Both the position numbers and the translations under genes were made by a program. A stretch of DNA of 7,166 nucleotides from Deltaproteobacteria bacterium (GTDB lineage Bacteria; Desulfobacterota; Desulfobaccia; Desulfobaccales; 0-14-0-80-60-11): positions 1 through 7,166 of the forward strand of contig JAFDHU010000139.1 in NCBI GenBank assembly GCA_019308625.1. The letters run 5' to 3'. This document shows positions 1 through 6,436 of this stretch, in pieces. Below the pieces are notes generated by a model that was not told the DNA's origin, searched no databases, and worked only from the letters and a program-made list of their open reading frames with translations. Within the stretch, counting starts at the first letter, position 1. The number at the start of each line of letters is the position of its first letter.

Positions 1-103
1 GACAGGTCTGCTTGTCCAGGCGCAGGCGCACCTCGTCCACGAACATGGTGAGGCTCAGCTCCAGATAAGCGTCGGTTTTGCGCTTGATGACCCTGGCCAG
101 CAT
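1..103 (-). CDS. Hypothetical protein, N-terminal 34 residues only (runs off left edge)
   Basis: The ATG at 103-101 opens a frame that stays open to the window edge. The peptide begins MLARVIKRKTDAYLELSL and is charged, with no signal peptide or membrane segment in the visible part. A GAGGAG ribosome-binding site lies at 113-108, inside the last two codons of the upstream antiporter. Only one base separates that gene's TGA from this ATG, so the two are almost certainly co-transcribed and translationally coupled. I do not recognise the family from 34 residues. The tight link to the antiporter suggests a related role, but that is inference. Confidence 0.6.
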   Translation of the reverse strand, partial: MLARVIKRKTDAYLELSLTMFVDEVRLRLDKQTC

Positions 104-104
104 T

Positions 105-1384
105 TCACTCCTCGACCTGGCGCCACAGTTCGCAGAAGTCCGCATCAGTATCGGTGCACAGCGGTGGCACCGCCAGTCGCAGGGAAAGGGGCGCAATCAG
201 GGTGGTAATGAAAGCCGTCAAAACAAGAATGGTAAACTGGGTCTGAGTAAGCAGGGGCACGGTGATGATCCCGGCCTGCACCAGGCCCAGGCTTAGGGCC
301 AGCACCGCCTTGGCCATGGCCAGCTCGGCCGCGCCCCGGCCGTTGCCTTGGCCATGGCCAGCTCGGCCGCGCCCCGGCCGTTCATGCCTAAGCCAATGAC
401 CGCGGCTTCTTCCCATTTCCGGCCCAGGAGCCTGACCGGGAGGCTGCAGCCCACGGCCTTGCCCAGGGCCGCGACGGCCACCACTGCCAGCAGAAAAACC
501 CAGGTGTAACCGGACAGGCTCAGATTTACGTGAAAAGACAGACTGACAAAAAAAATGGGGCCCAGAAAGCCATACACCAGGTTGAAGTAGCGGTCGTGCA
601 GGCGCTGGTACAGACCTGGGTCCATGATTTCCTTGCGGACAAACTGCCCGGCCAGGAAGGCCCCGATGATGAGGTGCAGCCCCGCGGCTTCCGCCAGCAC
701 CCCCATGATAAAGGCCACCACCAGGGAGAAGGTGAAGCCCTTGGCCTCGGTGTCTTTCAGGCGCCGGGTGATTTTGGGCACGATAAAGTGCCCCACCAGC
801 ACGGTACCCCCGAAAAAGGCCGTCACCTGCAAAAGGAGAAGGGCGATGGCGTCGGCGCTGACCTCTCCGGTTTGGGCCAGGCCGGTGAGCACGCCGAACA
901 CCACCAGGGCCAGGATGTTGTCCACGATGGCCGCGCCGATGATGATGTGGCCCACCTTGGAATGATGAATCTCCATGTCCTGGAGGATGCGCACCTGTAC
1001 GGCCAGGGCCGTGGCCGAGAGGCCCACGGCCATAAACAGGGATTGGAATACGGTGGCCCCGAACAGCCGGGCCACCCCGAAGCCCGCGCCGAAGGTGAGC
1101 AGGAAGCCGCCGGCCCCGGCCGCGGTGGCCACCCAGAAGTGCTCCAGCAGTTCCCGGGGGTCCATTTCCATGCCGGCGTAAAACATAAGAAAGAAAATGC
1201 CCAGGTCGGCCAGCACCTGCATGGCCTCCCGGGGCATGATCCAGGCCAGCAGCGGCGGCCCCAGCACCAGGCCGGCCAGCAGCTCCCCCAAGAGGCGGGG
1301 CAGGCGGACCCGCTGGCACAGGTCCCCCAGGACCCAGGCCACCAGCAGGATCAGCACGATGTTGAGGATGATTCTCGGCTCCAT
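105..1384 (-). CDS. CPA2-family cation:proton antiporter, frameshifted by a 38-bp tandem duplication
   Basis: This is an inner-membrane monovalent cation:H+ antiporter of the CPA2 (Kef/NapA-like) group, predicted to exchange Na+ or K+ for protons. From the ATG at 1384 the protein starts MEPRIILNIV and goes straight into a hydrophobic helix. A GTG at 1426 would add 14 polar residues and is less likely. Family signs are LLGELLAGLVLGP (residues 31-43), SATALAVQVRILQDMEIHH (123-141), the ion-site region AAIVDNILALVV (151-162) and GLGMNGRGAAELAMA (331-345). As written, the frame leaves the family sequence at about residue 348 and stops at 293 after 363 residues, ending in a nonsense tail. Removing one copy of the 38-bp repeat at 307-382 joins it to the frame ending at 105. 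That restores two more hydrophobic segments and gives a 413-residue protein, a normal length for the membrane domain. There is no C-terminal TrkA-N domain. The gene is probably in one unit with the short gene that follows. Confidence 0.85.
108..113 (-). promoter_or_regulatory. Ribosome-binding site for the gene starting at 103
   Basis: On the minus strand this reads GAGGAG, four bases before the ATG at 103. It lies wholly within the last codons (Glu-Glu) of the antiporter. It supports both the start at 103 and translational coupling. Confidence 0.7.
307..382. repeat. Perfect 38-bp tandem duplication (two copies)
   Basis: Copy 1 is at 307-344 and copy 2 at 345-382, identical over 38 bases and directly abutting. 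Each copy begins GCCTTGGCCATGGCC and ends CCCCGGCCGTT. The unit encodes the conserved NGRGAAELAMAKA segment of the antiporter. Because 38 is not a multiple of three, the duplication shifts the frame and truncates the protein. It is a simple replication-slippage type event, or a sequence assembly error. Confidence 0.97.
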
Positions 1385-1502
1385 CAGGCTTTCAACTTTC
1401 GCTTCCGGTGCCGACCCGGAATACACCGTTTTAGGGGCCGGCGCAATACTCCCCGGCTCCTGAGTCCGGCCGGGGGCCGCAGTCCGGGCCGTGCCTCTTG
1501 CC

Positions 1503-1922
1503 CTACTTCTTGTAACTTTCCAATTGCCGATGGAATTCCTGGGCCTTGAGTTTCAACTGCCGGCGCCTGAGATTGATTTTGACGTCGGGAAATTCCTTCA
1601 GCAGGAAATCAAATTTGGTGCACGGCCCCAAATCAGGACATTGGGAGCAGTGCTCCAGCCCCCGGCTGATGGCACAGTTCCGGATGGGGCAGTCCTCCAA
1701 GCCGCGGCCGCCTTTGCAGCCGGGGCATTCGGTGTGGCTGAGAAACCAATCCAAGCCTTTGCGGAGTTCGCCGAAATCAAAACCCTCCTCTTCCGGAAAA
1801 CAGTGCACCCACCAGTTGGCCCGGAACCGGGCCAGATATTCCTTGAGTCGGAACACAGTTTCCAGAAACCCGCGATTGCCCAACTGGCAGTCGTCGCACA
1901 GGCCGCAATAACTCTCCCTCAT
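1503..1922 (-). CDS. DUF3795-type cysteine-rich protein
   Basis: A 139-residue soluble protein of unknown function that resembles the DUF3795 family of small cysteine-rich proteins found widely in methanogens and anaerobic bacteria. It begins MRESYCGLCDDCQLG and has eleven cysteines: 6, 9, 12, 41, 66, 69, 78, 83, 92, 95 and 101. They are arranged as CGLCDDC, CPGC, CPIRNC, CSQCPDLGPC. Such spacing suggests zinc or an iron-sulfur cluster, though neither is demonstrated. The C-terminal 30 residues are rich in Lys, Arg and Gln and probably helical. The start at 1922 is chosen because a strong AAGGAG site lies six bases upstream and the family motif begins within six residues. A TTG at 2024 would only add a non-conserved leader. 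It sits 142 nt after hdrA and 118 nt before the antiporter. Its link to the Hdr genes is positional only. Confidence 0.85.
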   Translation of the reverse strand: MRESYCGLCDDCQLGNRGFLETVFRLKEYLARFRANWWVHCFPEEEGFDFGELRKGLDWFLSHTECPGCKGGRGLEDCPIRNCAISRGLEHCSQCPDLGPCTKFDFLLKEFPDVKINLRRRQLKLKAQEFHRQLESYKK

Positions 1923-1928
1923 GGCCTT

Positions 1929-1934
1929 CTCCTT
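1929..1934 (-). promoter_or_regulatory. Ribosome-binding site deciding the DUF3795 start
   Basis: On the minus strand this reads AAGGAG, followed by six bases and the ATG at 1922. It is one of the best Shine-Dalgarno matches in the window and favours the short 139-residue form over the longer open frame. Confidence 0.75.
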
Positions 1935-2064
1935 GGCAGACGGGCCGCTGCCGGCTTCCGCCTGAAACTTCTCGTTTGCCCCTCTAAAATCATTTGGTGG
2001 GATTGCTACGATCCTTGCAGCCATTCCCTCCGGACTGATGCTTCAAGGCGGACGCCCCGAGGAC

Positions 2065-4992
2065 TCAGCTCAGGGCTGCCCGGATCTCGGCCGTCAGTTC
2101 GGTTTCGGTGAAACGGCTCAACCCGATGGCCCGGGCCGGGCAATCCGCAGCGCACAAGCCGCAGCCCCGGCAGGCTTCGGTCTGAATTTCCGGCGCGCCG
2201 GCGTCGCTGACCCGGATGGCCCCATAGGGACAAATCCGCCTGCAACTCAGACAGCGGCGGCACCGGTTTTTGTCAATAACGGCATACAGTTCTCCGCTGA
2301 GCAACTCGGCCTGATACAGCACCGCGGCGGCGCGGCCGGCCGCGGCCTGGGCTTGGGCCAGGGATTCTCCCAGACTTTTGGGGTAATGGGCCAAGCCGCA
2401 GAGAAACACCCCGTCGGCCACGGTTTCTACGGGCCGGAGCTTCAGGTGGATCTCCTGGAAAAACCCGCCGGCAGACAGGGGAATTCCCAGAATCCGAGCC
2501 AGGTTGTCACTCCCCGGTGCGGGTTCCACGCCGGCGCTGAGCACCAGCAGGTCGGCGGGCAGCTCCACTTCCCGCTCCAGCAGTTCGTCCCACACCCGCA
2601 CAACCAGGGGCCGGCGCCGGGGAGCTTCCACCTGCGGCGGGCGCTCCGCGGTGTAAGGCAGAAACTCCACCCCCTGATCTTTGGCCTTTTGGTAGTAATC
2701 CTCCCGGAAGCCATGGGTCCGGATATCCCGGTAAAGCACAGTGATGTCCACCAAAGGATAGCGTTCCTTGAGCAGCAGGGCGTTTTTCACGGCCTCGGAG
2801 CAGCACAGGCGGCTACAGTAGGGGTGCTCGGGTTCCCGGGAGCCCACGCACTGAATCATCACCAGGTGGCGGGCTTTTTCCAGGACCGGGTCAGCCCTCT
2901 GGATTTTTTCCTCCAGTTCCAACTGGGTAAGGACGCGGGGGTCCTGGCCATAAAGGTAGCGACCCTTAGGGACCAGCTCCCGGCCGCCGGTAGCCACCAG
3001 CAGAACGCCGTGACTCAGGAAGCGCTCCTCTCCGTCGGCTCCGGTGCGGCGGCGCACCCGGCTGACCATGCGACCCACATGACCTTCAGTGTGGAGCAGT
3101 TCAGTGGAGGTCAGCACTTCAATGTTGGGGTGGCGCAGGGCTTCGGCTTCCAGGGCGGCTGCCACTTCCCGGGGATTTTCGCCGGTGAGGGTGAAGTGCA
3201 GTTTATGGGCCAGGCCACCCAGGTGAGCCTCCCGCTCCACCAGGTAAGTATGGAAGCCTTGGTGGGCCAGAGCCAGGGCGGCGGTCAACCCGGCTACCCC
3301 GCCACCCAGCACCAAGGCCCGGGGAATCACCGGAAAGCGGCGGACCTTAAGAGGCGACAGGGCAGCTGCCCGGGCCACGGCAATGGCCACGATGTCCCGG
3401 GCAGCCCGCTGGGCACCGGCAGCATCCGCATGATGTACCCAGGCACATTGCTCCCGGATATTGGCGAAAGAGAGGAAGCCTGGGTTGAGGCCGGCCGCGG
3501 CGAGCACCTCCCGAAAAACCGGCTCGTGGGTGCGGGGCGTACAGGCCGCCACCACCACCCGGGCCAGGTGGTGCTGGGTGATAGCCTCCCGAATGTGTCG
3601 GGTGGCATCCACCGAACAGAGAAACAGGTGATCCTCCACCCAGCAGACCCCGGGCATGTCCCTTACCGCAGCCGCCAGCTCCTCAATATTCACGGTGGCG
3701 CTGATATTGGTGCCGCAGTGACACAGGAAGACCCCGATGCGGGGGGCTTTCTCGCTTTCGGCGGGAGGCTCGGGAAAGGTGGGGAAAGAAGGCCAGGTGC
3801 GGGGGCAGAGGGCCAGCAACTGGGCGGCGGCTTGAGCCGCCGCCGCGGCCGAAACCACGCTTTCCGGGATGTCCATGGGCTCCGCCGCCGCACCTCCCAC
3901 AAAGACCCCGGGTCGGGAAGTCAGAGTGGGGTTGACCGGAGAAGTCCGGATAAACCCGTGGGTATTGAGTTTGATTCCCAGGCGCCGGGCCCACCCGGCC
4001 AGATGACTTCGGGGTCTTAAACCCACGGAGAGGACTGCCAGGTCAAACTCCCTGACCCGGGCCCGGCCTTGGCGGTCGGCGTAATGAACCAGCACCCCTC
4101 CCCCTTCCCGGGGCTCAACCCGCGTCACCCGGGAACGGACCAGGCGGAGACCCTCCTCCTGGGCCCGTTCCAGAAATTCCTCATAGCCTTTTCCGTGGGC
4201 CCGAAGGTCCATGTAAAAGAGGGTGGCTTCCAGTCCGGGGGGGCTTATTTCCTTGGCCACCAGGGCTTCCTTCAGGGCGGCCATGCAGCAGGTGGCGGAA
4301 CAGTAAGCCGCGCCCTGTCGGGGGTCGCGGGAGCCCACGCACTGGATGAAGGCCAGGCTTTGCGGCGGAGTGTGGTCCGAAGGCCGGAGGAGCTGGCCGG
4401 CATTGGGGCCGGTGGCGCTTAAGAGCCGCTCAAATTCCAAACTGGTGACCACATCCGGGTGCTCGGCTCCAGGGAAGCCATCCACCGGCGCCGGTCTGAC
4501 GCCGCCGGTCAAAATGACCGCGCCCACCTGCCGCACCAGAACCTCTTCGGTCTGGTGCAGGTCTATGGCCTCAGCCGGGCAGACCTTCAGGCAGGCCTCG
4601 CAAGGTTTGCCCCGAAACAGCCGACAGGCCTCCGGGTCAAGATAAGCCGCCCGGGGCACGGCCTGGGGAAAGGGCACGTGGATGGCCTTGGCCCGGCTCA
4701 ACCCCAAATTGTAAGGGTCGGGCAGGCTGGCGGGACAGACCCGGGTGCACTCCCCGCAGCCGGAGCACTTGTCCACGTCCACGTACCGGGGGCGGCGGCT
4801 CAGGATGGCGGTGAAGTCCCCGGCCTCTCCGGCCAAGCCGGTCAGGCGGGTCAGGGTGAGGATTTCAATCAGGGGATGGCGGGCGATCTCCAGCATCCGG
4901 GGCGACAGGATGCACATGGCGCAGTCGTTGGTGGGGAAGGTCTTGTCCAACTGGGCCATAAGGCCCCCGATAGCGGCCGGCGGCGGCCACAT
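2065..4992 (-). CDS. hdrA: HdrA-like double-module flavo-iron-sulfur subunit (main frame, N-terminus displaced by frameshift)
   Basis: This is a heterodisulfide reductase subunit A homologue, the FAD and [4Fe-4S] subunit that bifurcates or relays electrons in Hdr complexes. Residues here count from the ATG at 4992, but the first six are out-of-frame artefacts. Module 1: IGG and the HdrA signature TFPTNDCAMC (18-27), a ferredoxin motif KCSGCGECTRVCP (75-87), a second cluster with CEACLKVCP (131-139), FIQCVGSRD (215-223) and CSATCCM (231-237). Module 2: the HdrA N-terminal cluster domain IGVFLCHCGTNI (419-430), a second FAD site LVLGGGVAGLTAAL (560-573) with YLVEREAHLGG (583-593), and MIQCVGSRE (712-720). 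It ends with two ferredoxin motifs, CRRCLSCRRICP (911-922) and CRGCGLCAADCP (941-952). Module 2 lacks the TNDCAMC motif. The dinucleotide-binding start of module 1 lies in a different frame at 4976-5080. The repaired protein would be about 1,014 residues, against roughly 650 for a single HdrA. It follows hdrC directly, and no hdrB is present. Confidence 0.9.
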   Translation of the reverse strand: MWPPPAAIGGLMAQLDKTFPTNDCAMCILSPRMLEIARHPLIEILTLTRLTGLAGEAGDFTAILSRRPRYVDVDKCSGCGECTRVCPASLPDPYNLGLSRAKAIHVPFPQAVPRAAYLDPEACRLFRGKPCEACLKVCPAEAIDLHQTEEVLVRQVGAVILTGGVRPAPVDGFPGAEHPDVVTSLEFERLLSATGPNAGQLLRPSDHTPPQSLAFIQCVGSRDPRQGAAYCSATCCMAALKEALVAKEISPPGLEATLFYMDLRAHGKGYEEFLERAQEEGLRLVRSRVTRVEPREGGGVLVHYADRQGRARVREFDLAVLSVGLRPRSHLAGWARRLGIKLNTHGFIRTSPVNPTLTSRPGVFVGGAAAEPMDIPESVVSAAAAAQAAAQLLALCPRTWPSFPTFPEPPAESEKAPRIGVFLCHCGTNISATVNIEELAAAVRDMPGVCWVEDHLFLCSVDATRHIREAITQHHLARVVVAACTPRTHEPVFREVLAAAGLNPGFLSFANIREQCAWVHHADAAGAQRAARDIVAIAVARAAALSPLKVRRFPVIPRALVLGGGVAGLTAALALAHQGFHTYLVEREAHLGGLAHKLHFTLTGENPREVAAALEAEALRHPNIEVLTSTELLHTEGHVGRMVSRVRRRTGADGEERFLSHGVLLVATGGRELVPKGRYLYGQDPRVLTQLELEEKIQRADPVLEKARHLVMIQCVGSREPEHPYCSRLCCSEAVKNALLLKERYPLVDITVLYRDIRTHGFREDYYQKAKDQGVEFLPYTAERPPQVEAPRRRPLVVRVWDELLEREVELPADLLVLSAGVEPAPGSDNLARILGIPLSAGGFFQEIHLKLRPVETVADGVFLCGLAHYPKSLGESLAQAQAAAGRAAAVLYQAELLSGELYAVIDKNRCRRCLSCRRICPYGAIRVSDAGAPEIQTEACRGCGLCAADCPARAIGLSRFTETELTAEIRAALS

Positions 4993-5080
4993 CCAGGGCG
5001 GCCTGCATGCCGGCGATACCGCCGCCCACCACCAGGACCTGGCGGCTGGCGGGGCGATGCAAAGGTCTGAGCAGAGGCAT
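4976..5080 (-). pseudogene. hdrA: N-terminal FAD-binding fragment of hdrA, out of frame with the rest
   Basis: From the ATG at 5080 (or a GTG at 5089) this frame encodes 35 residues, ending VLVVGGGIAGMQAALDVAAAG. That is the textbook GxGxxG dinucleotide-binding start of an HdrA FAD domain. The family then continues with about ten residues, a beta strand ending in an acidic residue that holds the FAD ribose, before reaching IGG-MAQLDKTFPTNDC. Here the AAAG codons are followed after a single extra base (4975) by the GCT-ATC-GGG codons of the other frame. About 29 bases therefore appear to be missing at 4975/4976. As written this frame runs on through unrelated sequence to a stop at 4865. No convincing ribosome-binding site precedes the start, and the frame stays open upstream to near the end of hdrC, so the exact start is uncertain. 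Confidence 0.8.
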
Positions 5081-5139
5081 GGGGGCCACAGAACTTAAAC
5101 AGTCAAACCGTGGTTTTCCAGGTTGCAGGCCAGCATCTC

Positions 5140-5155
5140 CCGGGGTGCGCCCCGG
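5140..5155 (-). other. GC-rich hairpin between hdrC and hdrA
   Basis: CCGGGG at 5140-5145 pairs perfectly with CCCCGG at 5150-5155 across a four-base loop. It sits in the 86-nt gap after the hdrC stop (5167) and before the hdrA start (5080). No T-run follows it in the minus direction, so it is not a classic intrinsic terminator. It could act as a processing or stability element between the two cistrons, or be chance in GC-rich DNA. Confidence 0.35.
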
Positions 5156-5166
5156 CTGCAGCCTGA

Positions 5167-5634
5167 TTATTCCTTCAAAGTCTCAATCAGGCGGCTCAGA
5201 GTAGCAGTCAGATCTGCCTCAGCGCCGTCTTGGGCCAGCACCTCGCGGATGAGGCGCCGTCTGAGCTCCTGGATAAGATGCTCTGCCTGGGCCAGCCGGG
5301 CTGCCTGCTCCGGGCGGACCAGCCCTTCCCTGACCGCCAGATTACGCAGGCCCTGGACGATGTCCATGAAGCGCACATCCTGGGGGCACTGAAAGGAGCA
5401 GTTGGCACAGCGGAGGCAGTACCATAGGGAAGGCGAGGTCAGCAGCTCCTGTCTCATGCCGTAGAGAATCTGACGGATGATGAGGCTGGGGCTGAAGTCG
5501 GGTTCAATTTCACTCACCGGACAGGTGGCGGTGCACACCCCGCAGGAGAAACAGCGCAACAGGTGCTGGCAGCCGGGTTCCTGGGCCAGTTCCTCTTTGA
5601 ACCAGGGATCAAGTTCGTGAATGCGTATAGTCAT
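5167..5634 (-). CDS. hdrC: HdrC-like iron-sulfur subunit
   Basis: A 155-residue heterodisulfide reductase subunit C homologue, a soluble protein with two [4Fe-4S] clusters that carries electrons between HdrA and a partner. Two classical motifs are visible: CFSCGVCTATCP (Cys 28, 31, 34, 38) and CLRCANCSFQCP (Cys 73, 76, 79, 83). Between them lies SPSLIIRQILYGM, the usual HdrC helix, and after them DVRFMDIVQGLRNLAVREG. The C-terminal 45 residues are a charged helix. The length is normal for HdrC without a fused HdrB. The start at 5634 gives the usual short leader MTIRIHELDPWF. A TTG at 5730 would add 32 residues unlike the family. No good Shine-Dalgarno site precedes the ATG. It lies 86 nt before hdrA in the same direction. 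HdrB, usually encoded next to it, is missing. Confidence 0.92.
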   Translation of the reverse strand: MTIRIHELDPWFKEELAQEPGCQHLLRCFSCGVCTATCPVSEIEPDFSPSLIIRQILYGMRQELLTSPSLWYCLRCANCSFQCPQDVRFMDIVQGLRNLAVREGLVRPEQAARLAQAEHLIQELRRRLIREVLAQDGAEADLTATLSRLIETLKE

Positions 5635-5785
5635 AGGAGCTTTTAGCGATCGGCTATCAGCCTTGTCAGTATTCGGTTCCCGCCGGCCAGGGCAGAAGCC
5701 GAAACAATCCACATCATTTGGAGAAACCAATGGTTCGTGAACAATTCTAAGCTTTCAAAATTTCCGAAAACCGAAAACCAATCAC
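5635..5785. other. 151-nt spacer between the Fe-S protein gene and hdrC
   Basis: No gene is seen here. The right half (about 5704-5790) is much richer in A and T than the surrounding coding DNA and contains a small inverted repeat AACC-AAT-GGTT (5725-5735). The left half has GGCT-ATC-AGCC (5652-5662). The AT-rich stretch would be a natural place for a promoter reading leftward into hdrC, but I find no convincing -35/-10 pair, so the role is open. Confidence 0.4.
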
Positions 5786-6241
5786 TCACTGCTTAAAGCT
5801 GATGGCCTCGGTGGGGCAATGGTCGGCGCATTTGTTGCACTTTTCCGCGGCCTGGAGCATGCGGGTGCACAAATCCTGCCGTACTACCACCGCCACCCCG
5901 TTGACGATATGAAAGACCACGTTGTCGCCGAGACGAGGGCCCCGGCCCAGCCGGGCCTCGGGGCAGTTGCCCAGGTGATATTCGCACATGGCCACGCAGA
6001 TGCCGCAGCCGTTGCACTTCTCCGGGTCAATCTCCATGGGCGGGGGGGCGGCAACCGGCACCCCCAGGAGTTCATGCAGGGCTTCAATGAAGCCGGCGAA
6101 ATCCGGCTCATGCAGCACCGGGCAGTCCTCCGGCCGCAGTTCCCGGGACAGGAGCTTGGCTCCGAACTCGGCGCAGGTCAGGCCGCACTGGCCGCAGTCG
6201 GTGCGGGGCAGAAATTCCAGAAGCTCCTCCAGGGAAACCAT
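5786..6241 (-). CDS. Small iron-sulfur protein: corrinoid-protein-type Fe-S domain plus ferredoxin domain
   Basis: A 151-residue soluble electron carrier with two parts. Residues 10-41 (FLPRTDCGQCGLTC, then DCP) match the four-cysteine Fe-S domain (PF04060 type) known from the corrinoid Fe-S protein AcsC and from RnfB: Cys 16, 19, 23 and 40. Residues 74-143 hold ferredoxin-like motifs, CNGCGICVAMC (76-86) with NCP (92-94), and CNKCADHCP (135-143) with an upstream Cys at 125. The protein ends TEAISFKQ. The linker at 60-70 is Pro/Ala-rich. The start at 6241 is chosen because GGAG lies at 6254-6251, nine bases upstream. A GTG at 6256 is in frame but would bury that site. It sits between the FwdA-like gene and hdrC, so it may connect these proteins electronically, which is inference from position. 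It is not a full RnfB, since it has no membrane anchor. Confidence 0.85.
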   Translation of the reverse strand: MVSLEELLEFLPRTDCGQCGLTCAEFGAKLLSRELRPEDCPVLHEPDFAGFIEALHELLGVPVAAPPPMEIDPEKCNGCGICVAMCEYHLGNCPEARLGRGPRLGDNVVFHIVNGVAVVVRQDLCTRMLQAAEKCNKCADHCPTEAISFKQ

Positions 6242-6250
6242 ATGTAGCTG

Positions 6251-6254
6251 CTCC
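6251..6254 (-). promoter_or_regulatory. Ribosome-binding site for the Fe-S protein gene
   Basis: GGAG on the minus strand, nine bases before the ATG at 6241. It is the only Shine-Dalgarno-like sequence near either candidate start and favours the ATG over the upstream GTG at 6256. Confidence 0.5.
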
Positions 6255-6324
6255 ACGTTAAGAGGGTGGCGCCAGCCCCCAAAATCAAGCGCAAATTATT
6301 TATCAGAGCCTAAAACTGAGTATT

Positions 6325-6420
6325 TTGTTGTCATTCTGAGGCCCCCTGGGGGCCGAACAATCTAAGACCCTTCGCTTAGGCTCAGGCTGACAAGACAACC
6401 TGCGGCTCAGGCTGGCAAAG
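6325..6420. repeat. Degenerate dispersed palindromic repeat with extra arm
   Basis: The left arm TTGTCATTCTGAG (6328-6340) pairs with the right arm CTCAGGCTGACAA (6381-6393), matching at 11 of 13 positions. Inside lies a perfect GC stem, GGCCCCC-T-GGGGGCC (6340-6354), and the segment AATCTAAGACCCTTCGCTT. This resembles the CATTCTGAG...CTCAGAATGAC palindromes scattered between genes in many bacterial genomes, here partly decayed. A second right-arm copy, GGCTCAGGCTGGCAA (6404-6418), repeats 6379-6393 with 14 of 15 matches. The element fills most of the 195-nt spacer after the FwdA-like gene. It could fold in the transcript and end or stabilise it, but no T-run follows on the minus strand. Confidence 0.55.
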
Positions 6421-6436
6421 CCGTGGGCCAAAGGGT

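Noticed and set aside
1385..1502. Possible terminator between the DUF3795 gene and the antiporter
   Set aside because: There are several GC-rich short inverted matches, but no clear stem followed by a T-run on the minus strand.
530..1549. 339-residue open frame on the plus strand
   Set aside because: It is antisense to the antiporter, rich in Gln, His and Gly, with no recognisable domain, while the minus strand carries clear antiporter motifs.
2038..4020. 660-residue open frame on the plus strand
   Set aside because: It lies opposite hdrA and has a low-complexity Gly/Gln/His/Pro composition with no family motif. It is a shadow of GC-rich minus-strand codons.
5096..5166. Possible relic of hdrB between hdrC and hdrA (short frame ending LACNLENHGLTV)
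   Set aside because: It is too short and has none of the CCG-type HdrB cysteine motifs. A match would be guesswork.
5635..5785. Promoter for hdrC in the AT-rich spacer
   Set aside because: TTGAAA-like and TTGTTC-like hexamers exist, but none has a convincing -10 box at the right distance.
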